Positions 45,780 through 59,691 of a DNA stretch of 64,000 nucleotides are shown piece by piece. This DNA comes from Purpureocillium takamizusanense (Eukaryota; Ascomycota; Sordariomycetes; Hypocreales; Ophiocordycipitaceae), in NCBI RefSeq assembly GCF_022605165.1, contig NC_063069.1:2046001-2110000 (forward strand), read 5' to 3'. The position numbers and the translations under genes are program-made. Positions within the stretch are counted from its first letter, which is position 1. Each line of letters opens with the position of its first letter. Below the pieces are notes generated by a model. It was not told where the DNA came from. It was given only the letters and a program-made list of their open reading frames with translations, and did not search any database.

Positions 45780-46742
45780 GGATACGTAGGTCGACGATCC
45801 GTACCTCGTAATACGTAGTAACTTAGTTGTTTGGCATTAGGAATCGACCGTGGACGCACGCACTGGGTAGTAATAAGCCCCCCCCTGAGAACAAGGCAAC
45901 TTAGCGAGTCACTCGGTGCAACGCTGCTAGTAACAGGCAGATTAAGAAAGTCAACGCCGATGGCGCGGAACCGGCGACCCCCTCCAGCCCTACTGCGTTG
46001 GAGCGGCGTTCGTTTCCATCGCGTGCCCACAAAAGCGTCAGCCTGGGCAGAGGCACAGCAGAGCCAGATTGGAAACAAATACCCCAAAAGCAGTTTTACG
46101 AGCCCAAGGCTACACGCACACTCGGCGCGCTGCTTGCTCACTTTGGGCCTACCTCCGAGGCGTGCCGCACGAGTGAGCCATGACGCCTGAGGTACGAAGG
46201 GGCCTTGCGTAAGTCGGCGGACCATGATGTGAAGCATGATTCCAGTGTACATGGCCAGCGGCCCAGCAGGGCAGGACAGTGACATGTACGGCCCCGCATC
46301 CATCCAACTACGTAAGTTAGTATCAGTCCCAACGAGCGTGGCAGACATCAACAGGCTTCTGCTCACCCCTGGCCCGCAGATCGACAAATGGTAAAAGGTG
46401 CATCAAGCAACATTGAATCAGGCTACATTTGTTACTGCGAGAAGTTGGACAATATCCATCTGGCTGTCTCCACCGCGTCGCACACCCCCCCCCTGGCCCA
46501 GCTCTCTTCCCACGTCACTGGAGGCAAAAACGCGCGTAGGCTCCAGTCCGAACCGCAACCCACCACGTCCTATGCTTGTATTGTCTTCTCCTTAGCGGAA
46601 GACGATCCGCCATTTCGCGCTTCGCTCAAAATTAAGTATGTCCAGTCTTGGGACATCGTTGCGCCATGCTGCTAAACTCCGCGGCTGGACATGGCGGTTC
46701 TCCTACCACTTTCTCTTTACCCAACCATTCGATGAGGTTAAG

Positions 46743-46767
46743 AAAAAAAAAAAGGGGGGGGGGGGGG
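46743..46767. repeat. A-run joined to G-run
   Basis: About eleven A followed directly by about fourteen G. Such long homopolymers are also places where assembly length may be wrong. Confidence 0.9.
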
Positions 46768-48995
46768 TAAGAAGGGTGGTTGTCTGCAGTTTCACGAGTT
46801 CTCTTCCGTGTACCAAGTACTAGCACGCGGTCAACGAGCAAGCAGCAAGTACGAGTACATAGCCTATTTCTTACATGGGCTTGTGCGAGCATGCGAGGTG
46901 TTGTAACTGTTATTCCCGGTGCTGCCGGTGCAAACTAACGAGATAGCAGTGACCTCCTCTTAACGCAATCTTGTGCATGTATGTCAGAGCATGGATCCGG
47001 CTGTGCCACCGATGGGCATGTTTGTGGCGAAGGCTCGCCGTAGTCGGAAGCCGAGACCGATGGCGTCTGCCAGTGATCAAATGGCTTCGTTTGGCAGGAT
47101 CAAGGCATGGCTGCCACTCTTGAATGACACACACAAAATGGCCAAATGCAGTCTTCGGCCATACATTTCTCGATGCAGCGCGGTTTCTCTCAGCTGCCGA
47201 GAACTTGGCCTCCCCCGCCGTTCTCTACGAGCGAGTGAGTGACACATACACACACGCACGCGCACGTACGCGCGCCACGCAATATGATAGAAAGTGCCAA
47301 GGCCAGAAGAACCGTGTTAAGTAGTAGTTAGTAGTCGTAGTGTCTTGTACAGAGCTTGTCTATGTGCGTGCGTGCTCGCATGCCCAAGGGTCGCATGGCA
47401 CGGCATTTGCAGCTCACTCCGGCAGCCAAGGACGTGGTGGCACCGCAGGGGGTGCAGCAACGCAGACCCCCTTCCGCGAGGGACCCTTCGCGCAATCCCT
47501 CTCTCTTTCAGTGGGCGTACGGAGGGAGACAGCTAGCGTTCCATCGCATGGGCTATTTTGGTTAAACTTGCTCTCGCCCCGGCGAGGCGAGAGATTCAAT
47601 CAGCCCTGCTGGACGTCACAGAGTTCGTGGACACTGCCCGTGCCAAGTAAGTGGCACGAGATGGAGGGGCAGCCACCTCGAAAGTGGATAGGCAGTGATA
47701 CGTACACTACATATACCATCTCGTATACCCGCAGTCGTTTGCTTCCGGAGGGCGGACGGACGGACGGGTGGTCACGTATTGTGCTCTGTACATACGCACA
47801 TATTGCACTATAGGTATCGTATGTGCCACCGAGAACGGAGGTGGGGGGGAGTAGCAACCTACAGGAGCACCAGCAGCAGCAACAGCTACGGCGGCGGCGG
47901 CGGCGGGCCAATGCGACCCGAGCGAAGGATCATATCACAGATGAGACAGGCGACTGCGCGTCCTCTGCGCCTCACCACGCCTTCTTCCTCCTCCCACGGC
48001 GATGCCGAAGGATTCGCGCACCAGCGCCAACACGCAGGCAGGCAGGCAGCCACAGGAAGAGAGAGAGGGGAGTAATTAAAAAAAAAATTTCCAAACCTCG
48101 AAAGGGGGGGGCTGGATGGCGCCGCTCCTCCGGATAACCGCCGCCCCGGCCGGTCGGCCGCAACAAAGGATATCGCTTGCGGAAACACGGCTGCCTGGGC
48201 GGCGCCGTCGCCGCAGGAGTCGATGCCGCAGAAGTCCCGCCGTGGATCCGCCCCCGTGCTGGGCCCCGAAGGCGGTCAATGCCCCGGGGAAGGGGGGACA
48301 CGGAGCTCGTCGAGGAAACTTGGGCAAACGAGCACGACAACAGACGACTGATGCGACAACGGAGAGCGAATCCATCCATTATCCGTCCTGCTGCTGCTGC
48401 TGTGCTAGGCACGTAGGTGGCATCCGGCCTTGGGACAGACAGCCTGTTTTCGTCACACGAGGGGGGGCCAATGGGCGGTGACTGGGGGGGATGCCCGATG
48501 GGCGAAGTTGGCGATGCATGCCAGCCTTGCCAGGTCATGACGATGCACGTGCATGCCGTGTATCACGTTACTGCGCTTCATGCCCGTCCGTCTGCCTGCA
48601 GACCGTAGTATGTAGATACAAAAAGGGGGGGCACACGCTGTTGGCTCCTCCTCCTCCTCCACCTCCTCCCCTGGGGCGGCGACCGCTGCCCTTGTTGCGG
48701 AGGACGTGGTACCCGTACTCCATCTTCGCCCTGCGTTTTCCCCGGCTGTCGACGCGACAGGAAGGGTGTCATGGGCTTGGGCACGCCCGCGCTCGAATTG
48801 GGCCAGACAGGCGACGGCCAAGGCAATTGTTGCGTCGTTTCCCCCCAACCACGTCCTCCGCCCGTGGGTAGCATGTAATGGGCGTTGCGAGCCTGGGGCC
48901 GAGCCGAGAGTCGCCTGCTTCTGGTGCTGCCGTCCGAGGGTAATGTACTCAAAGGTGACGACAACAGCTACAACGAGCTAGCATCCGTGGTCGCA

Positions 48996-49020
48996 CAACA
49001 ACAACAACAACAACAACAAC
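48996..49020. repeat. (CAA)8 microsatellite
   Basis: Eight CAA triplets followed by CAGCAGC. It is not inside a supported gene. Confidence 0.95.
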
Positions 49021-50114
49021 AGCAGCATTCGTTTGGGGTGAGGGGTAGGAGAGGGAGGGAAGGCGAGACGAAGGAGCGCCAGTGCTGTTTGTGTTCCTCA
49101 TCGCAAGCACTGGGGACCTCCAAGGTAGCCCAATCTCCTCACCCTCGCTCAACCCACGGCGAAGACGCGCCCCATCCAAAGTACGTCGCGATGGAGTTGG
49201 CGATACTAATTCACCGCTGGCCCCTTGCCAGCCAACAGGCAACATCGGTCGTGTTGCCGAGTCTGGGCTCCCTCGTGGCCATGATCCGAGGTAACGATGG
49301 GGCTCGATAGCTGCCTGCGGCCGGCCGGGGGAGGTGTGTCAGGCCAGCCGGGCGACCAGGCGCGCGGGGCGGCCTGCGTCTCGGGCTCTCTCTCTCTCTA
49401 TGCACAAAGTAGTACGGTATCTCGTTCGTCCGTTCTTCGTGGGCGTGGGTTAGGACCTTGTTGATGTTGGCTCATCAGGCTGGCGCTCGGGTGCATCCCG
49501 AAAGGGGGGTCGCCTTTGGGGGTGGTGGCCAAGAGCGGGCAACGGAGAGTCGCAAGGCGCGGTGGGCCGTGAAAATTGGGCAATGGGCATGGCATGACAT
49601 AGCATGGCATATGAACCCCGTGGTGATGTTATGGAGCGAGGCAGTTATTACTGAGAGCAGTGCGTGGTGGAGACGTCGCCTTTTCTGGTTGGTGTTGCAA
49701 AGTTGCACTCATGTCATCGTCAGCCAGCCGGCTGTGGTCGTCGGCAGCAACTGACCAACGCGAGCGAGGGCCATGACCTGGACAAGGACTCTGGGAAGAG
49801 AAGGGGGGGGGATTCTTGTTGTTGCTCGAGCCCGTGTGCCAAGTCGTTCGCGGCGCGAATGAGATCTGGCCCGTGAGCACCATTCGCGTGGTTGGGTGGA
49901 TGAAGGAGACTGCGCTGTAGAGCGGCGCCCGTGGCGGCTTTGTCATGGGTCCGTGGGCCCTTAATAAGGGAGACGCGTGATGAGGTCGAAACGGCGATGC
50001 GCAAAGTTGGCTGGGCGGCCAGGCTGGGCAAAGGTGAGAGGAGAGGCGGGACCGGGCCCGGACCTCGAGTTGGGGGAGCCTTGTTGTTGCTGTTGTACGC
50101 GATCCATTGTGTGA

Positions 50115-50139
50115 GTACAGTACAGTACAGTACAGTACA
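50115..50139. repeat. (GTACA)5 microsatellite
   Basis: Five perfect copies of GTACA. It is another GTAC-rich element, like the dispersed near-palindrome. Confidence 0.95.
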
Positions 50140-50459
50140 ATGAGGCCCTTGATGCTTGATGTTGTCTGAGCAGTTATACGACGGAGAGTGCCGTGAATCT
50201 CCCTCGTTGTTCCCATGGAGGGGGTTGCATCTCGCAGGGCACATCCAACACACACGTGCGCGGCGCTTGGTAACTAATAGTCCATGTCCCGCAGTCGCAC
50301 ACTCGCATCCAGGACGAGTGTGGCTCGCCATGCGCCCAATGCATCGGGTGCTGCACATAACAAGCAGAGCAGGCAAGAACAACAAAGGCGCTCAAGGCAA
50401 ACCGACGACACGACGCGCCGCATGCCCTGCACGTATGTACATGTAGGAGCTCTCTCCCC

Positions 50460-50486
50460 CAGGCAGGCAGGCAGGCAGGCAGGCAG
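50460..50486. repeat. (CAGG)n tetramer microsatellite
   Basis: Six to seven copies of CAGG/AGGC. Confidence 0.95.
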
Positions 50487-52825
50487 CTTCATCATTCTCC
50501 CAACCAGCAACAGACACTCGCATGCTGGCCCAACGGCGTGGCCCAACGGAGAACGGCATCACTCAGTCAGTCCCACGACCGGAGGAGCCGTGCAACCAGA
50601 CCCTCATCCCAACAACCCATGCCTCTCACCTCTCCTCACCTGCCACGACACAGCACATAAGACGACGAGAAACGGGTAGCGTTGTTACAGTAGGGCACAA
50701 AGCATCTCCACGTAACGGCGGGTAATAAGAACAAAGAACCGTGGTCACCGTTCGAGGGCCGGCAGGCTGGTGGTGCGCGCGCGCGCGGCCACTAAAGATG
50801 CGACGACGTTCCCATGTCGACGACTTGTCATCGAATGCTGGCTTCGATCCAGAGTCAGATGCTGCAGACGTATCTGCGCCGCCCTGCGCCGCCCTGTCCT
50901 TGCTTCCCTGCCCGCCGCCCGCCGCCGCCACCAATCCGTGGTGCTCATCTTGTCTGCATCGCATCTGCTGCAGCAGCTGCGTGCTGGTGGGTGGTGGTGG
51001 TGGCCCATGCCCACCATGTCATGGCATTCGCCATCGCTCGTCCGCCCGTCCAATTGCGCATCAGGGGGGCCGTGGGTGTGCCGGTATCCAGGCGAATGAT
51101 GCCGACCCGCAATACGCTCACGCCCCTGCCCCTCCATCTCAGCGACGACGACGACATGCTGGGCCCTCCACTCCTGCACAAGAAAAAAAAAAAAATACAT
51201 GCGCTCGGTACCGGTACGCGGTGCCTTTTCAGGCGAGGCCAACAGCGCACGCCCTCCCCGCGGTCAAGAATAGAATCCTTCTAGACGTCTTCTAGAGTCC
51301 TGCCGTTCCGGGCCGCCCGCTTACGCGCGTCCCTCCCCAGACTCGGGCTCTTCCAAAGACGCATGTCGGACCTTCGTCGTTGCCGCTCCGCCGACGACAA
51401 GCTAGCGACGACGAGCATGTGCCACGGGCAGGCAGACGCAACGAAAACAACTGCAGATGGATGCGTGTCATGGCAATGGATGTCCGGCCGTGGCCTGTCG
51501 CCGCGACGGAGACGCGGGCGAAATGGGCGCCGTAGGAGGAACAGCAGCAACAGCCCACGAGCCACGCAAGCCGCCCACCAAAGACATTGCCGGCCCAGCT
51601 CGCCGCCCACAATATTTACCCATCTGATCGGCTCATCAGTGACATTCCTGCTGCCCACAAGTGCTGGAAGTACGTTGATGCTTGAGAGATGTGCCTTGAC
51701 ATCTATACTCCTACCAACCAAGTGAGTGACCTTCGTACGTCGCAGTCGCCCGACCCGACTCCCATCATCTCCGCCGCGAACCTCTCCGTCGGTACCGAAT
51801 GAGGGCCTCTCGCGACGTCTGCGGATGGGGACCCAGCGTCGCACTGCCGCAAACCTCGGACGCGCAGCACGCCCGCACGCTTGGCCCTGCCCTCTCCAGC
51901 TTGGCTGGCTGGCCGGCTGTCTGCCGCCACCTATCTCGCGACTCGGAATCAATTTTTCTGGTATCGCAGATCCCTTTTGGTGTAATAATGTTCTATCAAG
52001 GTCGAGGCCGGGTGGGCTGGTGTGTATAAAGGAACTTGCCGTTGCTGGATGGACACGAAAAAGAGGACGACGCCTCCGCCGGCGCCGCCAGCAGTAGGCT
52101 CTAACGACATGCAGCTCTCGTGGTGAAGGCACGCAGCCCGCCGCCGCCGCGGCTCGTCCGCCACCGTTCCACGACCCCCCAACCCAATCTGCAGGGAACC
52201 TACCTTACAGCCCTCTGCCGGGCTTCAGCGCAGGCGATTATCGCGCCACGACTCGAATGCCGTCACGTAGCAGCATCACGCACAATCAGTTGCACACACC
52301 AGACTACGCGCATCGCAGCATCCCCCCCCCTCCCCTCCAACCCCAAGCCCTTCGTTTGTGCCGCCAGCCAAGGTGACCCGGCAGGCCATCAAACACCGCG
52401 AGGTCTTCCACCCTGGTCTCACAAGTCCAGAGATAAATCGCCGCGAGCAGGGCCACCCCCCTCCCCGCCTCTCCATCGCGACGGTTCGAGGGTGGTTGCA
52501 ACTTGGGACTCATGGGAGAAGGATGCAGCACCCACCTACGGTGACGGGTCCCCATGTTTTTTTCTTCTCTCAGGGTCGGCGTTTGCTTGAGACTTCGGCC
52601 GACGATATCGCCGCCCGCTGCGCAGCCTCAGCCCTCTGAGGACCAAAGTGGGCACTAAAATAATAAAATAAGAGGGAGGGGGGAGGGGTGTTCAACTGCA
52701 CGAGCCGGGTCGCACGTACGTAGGGCCAGCCAGGGCAGAACAGGAGTCCCAGGCGGGCAGGGCAGGGTGGGTGGGGGTGCGCCACGGGAGCGAAACAGCC
52801 CTGCCTGGTGCGCTGAGGGGCGGGG

Positions 52826-52858
52826 CGGCGGCGGCGGCGGCGGCGGCGGCGGGGGGGG
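52826..52858. repeat. (CGG)9 microsatellite with G-run
   Basis: About nine CGG/GGC triplets ending in a run of eight G. Confidence 0.95.
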
Positions 52859-54524
52859 AGCTCCCACAAGCTGCCGTCGAGTCGGGCCTGTTCTTGGTTG
52901 GAGAGAGTTCTGGGTGAGTGAGTGCATCAACCCTCCGATCCCTGGATTGAGCCTCGCCTCAATTCCTTGTTGCTTTGGCCCGGGACGGGACGCGTGTTGC
53001 AGGTGATGGTGGTGGTGGTGCGATGCTGAGCCGGGCTGCAGGATCACTGGATCCTGGGACCGGACAGACTCGCTCGCTGCCTCGGCGGAGACAAGGTTTG
53101 GGGGGGAAGTCCCGGGGCGGGTTCCAGCAGGGTTGTCTCACTGCGCGACAGGCACCGAAGGTAGCACCAGGCGGACCTGCGGGACGGGAGGGAGCATTGG
53201 ATCGTACAGCACGGGTCGGGTGTTCAGGTTGGTACCCAGGGACAGCCCGGTGTCCGGGCAGCCCTGGAGGGCTGGCAAGAGCAGGGCAAGACAGGGCAGG
53301 GCAGGGCACGCACTCCACTGCGCTAGCACAGCGTCGCATCGCGCCGCTGCAGCGGTCGGCGGGAGCACGGAGGCGGCGGCGGCGTCGGCGGCGGCGGCGG
53401 CGGGCGGCACATGGCGCGGCCCTGGCACCCCTCCCTGCCGCCTCTGGAGGCTCCGGGCAGCTTTCAGAGCCCCTTGGAAGGCACTTGCAGTGTCTGTCTG
53501 TCTGTCCCTCCCCCGCGCCGGATGGGATCCCTTGCCATTCCAAAGGGAGGGATGTACATATTCCGGGGACGACGTCCCGAGGCGTCCCGCCGCGGCAGCG
53601 ATTTGTCTCGGCGGAGATGTTCAACCAGGCGGGTGGTCTCCCGGCGAATAGGCAGGTTTCCGTTACCTTAGATGCGAAGAGCGAGTTGAGCTCTTTTCGC
53701 TTTGCCTGTCATGACGAGAGGGTGCATGTTTCTTCATAGCCGCCCAGGGCGGCGGCGGGCAGCCACACTTTCACCCCCAAGGTGCTAAGTTGGGTATGCA
53801 TGGAGGTTTCCGGTTCGTGGCTTGCGCTGCTTCCCAGTTGGATCAAGCCCCCAAGCCCGACAGCCCGGTGCGCGCGCCAGCAGTCAGTCACGGCCAGCCA
53901 GCCCAGCCCAGTGAAGCCTTGTCGCGCACCAGTGGCGCCACGGCTTTAAAGTGCCTGGTGTAAGTACACATGAGGCAGTATTAGTACCGTTACCTGGTAT
54001 CTACCTCAGCAGTGAGGCGCCAAGTGCCTACCTACCTACCTTACCCACAGCGGACCTCGAACCCACTTCCAGCTTGGAAGCACACTCGCACCGCGCACCC
54101 ACGTCTGAATCTGGGACGGAGAGTCCCGCGATGCAGGAGGGACTTTCAAAGGTGGCATGGGGGGTTGAACGACCGGGTGAGGCACCCACCACCACGATCA
54201 CCGCTTTCCTTGCCTTGCCAGGCGTCATGCTCCCGCTTTTTCTTTCTTGTATTTTGCCGTGCAGGGGATGCCTGCCTCCTCTGTATTGGCGCCGGCACCT
54301 GGAGGCCGACAGACAGACAAGGCGCCGCGGGGCATCATCTCGCACTTACACACATAGAGAGAGAGAGAGGGAGGGCGAGACGCAAGACGGCAAGCAGGGG
54401 GTAGCGGCGGCGGCGGCCACGTACCGCCCTCATGGACGGATGGTGCAAAGAGAGCCGTCTTGCGTGTCTGTATGTCTCGGTCGCCGAGTTCCTCGTCGTC
54501 GATCTCGTCTCAGTTTTCGTATAC

Positions 54525-54628
54525 GTACGAAGTACCAGCGGGCAGAATGCTCGTCGTCCTTGCCATCCTGCCTCTCTCCTCGCCCTCCATCCCCTCCTTG
54601 GAGTAGTAATAACATAAGTACGAAGTAC
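54525..54628. repeat. Two GTACGAAGTAC copies 93 bp apart
   Basis: Exact copies of the 11-bp motif at 54525-54535 and 54618-54628 in the same orientation. The second is followed by GTAGATGGGTAGGTAG. Confidence 0.7.
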
Positions 54629-56063
54629 GTAGATGGGTAGGTAGCAGCAGTATAAGCAGAGCCGGCCTTGTCTGTCTGTGTCTGGGTTTGCAGCCGCATC
54701 CCCACGGAGATGTTCCGCGCGCAGCCCACACACGCAGCAGCTGTGGAGAAGACTCGATCGACTGCCCGATCTGCACCGACCATGCTTCTGTGCGCATCTT
54801 TGTAGGGGAAGGGGGGGGGGAGGGTGATGATGGAGGAGGAGCCATGAAGCCCATTGAGCCCACTCAGGCTTCCCGAACACATGGTTCAGCACGGCATCCT
54901 CAGCCGCACGCCACAACTTTCTCCCTCCCTTTTTCTCGCTTGGGCGGGACACGCGTCCAGTCCGTCCTCCTCAAACATGACATGGCTCGGACGTGCGCGT
55001 GCGCTTGCTGTGATGAATGACGCGCATAAGCCGTTTGGGTTGGCGAGCCAGCAGCGTGTCCGCCCGGCCGTGCCTGCCGGTGTTAGTAGTAGGTGGTCTG
55101 GCCTTGTCAGCGCCTCTCGCACCAGAGGCTGAACCCCGCCGCCGCCGCCGCCCCCCGCGCCCTCTACCAGGGCTCCTCCTTCTGCCCCTCCCTCGCAGTC
55201 ACTGGCAGGATGCACAGGTCAACTTTCCGCGGGAAAGAGGGCCCGTCACCTCATCCCATGTTTCTTATCGAATGGAGGCGATCTGCCGTTTCTGCCGCTG
55301 GCGGGGATGAGTGCACGATGCGTGCGCCACAGCTGCGTGGACGTGTACTGTACTACTGTACGTACGCGCTTGTCAGTTCAAACAACCAGGTCCCTGCCGT
55401 CACCAAGTCTATCCCAAGAAGAAAAGAATAAGCCCTCGTGGGAATCGGCGCCCGTAATATGACGCAAAGCCTCAGACTTGAGTTGTTCCGGCCATCTTTT
55501 GAGTTTCACCCTCGACCTCAGCCCTGTCGCCCCATGCATGCTTTTCCTGCCTGCCCGCCATGCCCGCCTGCCTGGGCCGCTGCCGTCCCTGTCTCTCCCT
55601 ACGACTGACTGACTACGTACCTTACCTAGTACCCGCAGGGTTGCCGTCCAGAGCGCCAGCCCCCCGGGGGGGGGGGGCGGGGCAGGGTTCACTTTGTACC
55701 GTAACTAACATGTCCGACGCCCCAAAAAAACGACGCCCTCTGGCGGGCTCGCGAGTCAAGGTCTCGGGCGCGACGGGTGAGAAGAGACGGGCCGGGTATG
55801 CTTCATGTAGGTATTGTACAAAGCCGGGAGGACCTCCGCACTTACACCAGCCGTTCTGCCTCACCGAGAGCGGGCTACGGTGATGGCGCCAAGTTCTCTC
55901 CAGAGACGGACGCGTCGTCTTCTTTGGCTTTGAGTCGGGTAGGCATCGACTTGAGACGTGCTAACGATTTAGCCTGTTGACTGGCCGGCGGCAAACTCCT
56001 TCTCGAAGCACATCCTTTCCGGATGCTCACCAGCGTCGTCGCGGCGGCGGCTGATCGAGGGGC

Positions 56064-56091
56064 GCTGGCTGGCTGGCTGGCTGGCTGGCTT
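56064..56091. repeat. (GGCT)n tetramer microsatellite
   Basis: About six to seven copies of GGCT. Confidence 0.95.
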
Positions 56092-59000
56092 GCCTGCCTG
56101 ACGCCTCCAAGGGGCCCCGTGATGGCAGCAAACGGCTCAGTGGAGCATGCCATAGGTTAGTACCTAGGTCAACGAGCACAGTGGAGGTTGCCCTTCGGCA
56201 GCTGCTTGTACGTTATTACTCCGTAGTGGAAGTATTGATGGTGTGTACTAAGGTGGGTTGGCTTGGGTCGCCGGGTGCTTAGGTGACTAACGTTACTACC
56301 TAATAAGGTATGACTGGAGCTGGTTCAGTCCTCCGGGCCAATCCTCTCAGGGGTCAAATACAGTGACCAGCCTCCCCCTGACGCCGCCCACGTCTGGGGA
56401 TCCGCCCAAGCGCTTCACTTGCGCCCGCGCGAAACCTGTCAGGTCGCCTAGCGCGTCCAGTGGTCGCCGTCCTGGCTTGCGCCAGCGCCAAGGGACGTGC
56501 CAGTTGGGATGGTCATCGCTGCCACTCTAGGTGCCGAGCCAGCGGCCGCTGGGCTCGCCGCTGATCCATTTCCCATGCTGACGGTGGAAGCCAGCCACTG
56601 AAGAAAGGCAAGTGAGGTACTATAGTTACTGTACCGAGGTACTAAATGAGCTTCGCAGTGCTGCGCCCAAAACGTCTGGATGGAAACATGGGGCAAAATT
56701 CCGACGACGATGGTCGGTCGACAGTCAGCGTCATCATCGTCGACTGGGTCCCGGCCGGCCGGTTCCCATTTAGATCTTTCCTCCGAATACCTTATTATAC
56801 GAGACTACCTGTCTGGCTGGCCGGCCGGCTGTGGCACAGCTCTCTTCGATGATGGGCGGGACTTGGGGCAGTCGCATAGCGAGGAGCGATGCGATGGAGA
56901 GACGCCACCCCGGTCCGTCCGTTCGCACAGCTTCCTTGACACGAGCCAGCCGTAGCAGTCAGTGGTAGCGCCCACCATGAGACGAGAACGCCGCCCGTAT
57001 GTCTCGCGTTTTCGCAGCTGCTATCTCGCACGCACGCAAATCGCTGGCACGTCCGTGGTGCGCCCTGCCGCCTGGTCGGTATGAATTTACTTACAATTAA
57101 AGGGTGTGCATTGCGCGTGATAGGGCCGCCGTGGAGCAAGCCCCTGCTGTCCTGCGTGACGCAAGTTCACCACGCGGGGGAGGGTAAAAGATGATGGCCA
57201 GACCAGACCGGTCTAACCACCTTCCGCCCTTTTTGAACAAAAGTCTGTCGTCGTTTTGCTTGGCGATATGCTGGTGGCGTTCCATCCCGGAGCAAGGCTC
57301 ACCACTGACGATGACTGAGAGAGGCGGCTGCATGACATGATCGTAACTTCAAAGATGACGGGTGAGCTCGTATGTCGTATCCCCCCCCCCATCCCACCTC
57401 TCGGCGTGGCCCCCCTCCTCCCATCCCCGGGCCCGGGAGCTATTGTAGTACGTTGCTCAACCAACCTCCTTGCCGAGTGTCCCGGCCGGCCGCTGCAGCC
57501 CCTCGTGCCGGCAGCGTGGCCCCGCCGCTGCCGACCGGCTGCCCCGAGGTTGGATAAACTCCACTGGGTACGGCTTCACGAGGCTTGTGCCGGCCAAGGC
57601 CCTGCCAGGCGTCATACAAAGCTCATTCAGCGGGCTTAGGGCATGGCCCAAGTCGGGCAGCACAAACGTCCGCGGCATAGGTGCTCTTCATCTGCTAGCC
57701 TCAGCAGCTGTCTGGGGTTCACACCGCCCTGTCCCTCTATCTAACTCATCTGAGGTCGTGCCGAGCCGGAATGATTCCTCACTGAACATGTCCTGCGACA
57801 TGAGGCTTTGTCTGTCCACGATGTTGATGTGGCTGCTCATGACCTGGGCCGTGAGTCCATCGTTCACCACCGCACTTTGTACCAACAGACGACCTCACCT
57901 GTCAGCTGTGTTGACCAGACCCCCAGTGAGCGGCGCGAGCCTACCTTCCAGAAAGCGGCCCCGGCGGCGGATTGAAACCCAACATATGCTGCATGAGCAG
58001 CCTCCCAGGGCACGAGGAAACGTGGGCGGGAGGGTTGATGCCGGCGGCACCCCGTAAGTGACCGCGGTGTCGTCCCTCAAACCCAGACCCGGCACCGTGG
58101 GTGGGTATGCCCGATGATTACACAGGTGCTGTCCGGCCGCCGGCCGCCCGGCTGGCAGCTTGAAAGATGGCGGCTTCGGCGGCGGCGGGTAAATAGCAAC
58201 GTACGAAATGGCGAGCGAAAAAGACCGACGACTTTCGGGGCGGGCCTTTTGCCAGGCTGATTTACCTAAGTACTTTAGCACTGTCCCTACCAACTAACTT
58301 AGTTGGTATACAAAGAAGGTGCCGCAGAGACCGGGGTCAGTTCATCTCCCGCTCGCTGTGTGCGTCTCGTACCTGAAAGAGTTGCAAGTTAGTGTCTTTA
58401 CAGTAGAGACGACCCATGGAAGCTAACGGCAACCTACAACAGGAGCCCTGCCAGGCCAACAAGTGCCGCCGGCCTCTGCAGCTCGACGGCGTGGCACCCT
58501 CTAGCGCGTCGGGATTGCTACCTCAAAGGGCACGTGAGTTGGAGATTTCAGGGCCCCTTCTGCGCTAGAAGCGCGCCACTATTTCCGCCCTGTAGGGCCA
58601 TTTGGGCCGTGTCATCCGTCTCGCTCACTCACTACAGCATACCTTGTACCTGTGAAAGCAAGGTAGCATCTCACGTATGCGCACGGATGGGGGCGACTCA
58701 ACAGGCAACCAAAGGACTTGGAATCGTCACGATGGCCCTTGGGGAGCCGTACCGGTACATTTACTATTTTCCATGATGCAGGCGTCGGCCGCACATGCAG
58801 CTCGTAGAGTCCAATGCTGAGAGGCGTGTAGCCCGGAGTGGGCATCACCCGACTCCTCCCCTTCTTAGGAATCAGATATACCTGCTCCATGGCGTTGCCT
58901 GAGACGGCGCCATCACAACTATGGAGACCATGCGAGCTGCATGGCCGTTAGACATCGCTTAGCAGACGAGTTGAACGAGGAGCAGGCAAACCCCCACGGA

Positions 59001-59647
59001 GAAGGCAGACTGCGTGAAGTGGCGCTAAATCGAGCTTCGCAGTATGGGATATGCACGAAACAGCATGCACCATCAGCTCCTTGTCCTCCTCTCTGCCTGA
59101 TGACATCGTCCTGTCCTTTTCGTTAGCAGGGAGACAAGAACCAACGCTCAGGGAACAGAGGAGGCGAGCCAGGGGTGGTGCAGGCATAGGTTGTTAGTGG
59201 CAGAAGGCAGATGCACTACCCCAGTGCTAACCCACCCATCGTCGTTGACAAGCGGCGCAGCCAGTCAGCGTCGACGAGCAGGTCATTGCCCTCGTGGAAC
59301 AAGCCCTCTTTTGCGCAAAAGGCCCGCATTGGACTCTTCGTCCAACAGATCAGAGAGCCAGGTAGGGGAGAAGTTGTTGCTGTTATACGAAGCACATACA
59401 TACCAGACAGTCAAGCATTGATCGAAGGCAAGGCACCACATACTACTCAAGCCATGCACGCGGCGTATCCACTAGATAGGACGACATGACCGCCTGCGCA
59501 GCTGTGCGATGACGCCGGGGGTCGCGCGCGCGTGCTGAAAGCTGAGAAGAGAATATGGGTCCCACCGAATCGGCTCGAGGAGCCGCTACTAAATCCCTTC
59601 GTATTATTCACGATAGAGATGGTGACATTCCGAGGGTGTCGTCCGTC

Positions 59648-59691
59648 GATTCGGCGACTTTTTTTTGTGTTGATTCGGCGACTTTTTTTTC
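59648..59691. repeat. Short direct duplication
   Basis: The unit GATTCGGCGACTTTTTTTT occurs twice with a 5-base spacer (GTGTT). It looks like a local duplication of about 24 bp. Confidence 0.85.

Noticed and set aside
51281..54640. Several frames above 200 codons on both strands
   Set aside because: They overlap each other, consist of Arg/Pro/Ala/Gly runs, contain microsatellites and lack domains. Stop codons are rare by chance in such GC-rich DNA.
55709..55980. Possible short gene starting MSDAPKKRRPLAGSR with an acceptor at GCTAACGATTTAG
   Set aside because: The acceptor is good, but each donor I tried gave a product of only about 50-60 residues or a stop, with no known domain.
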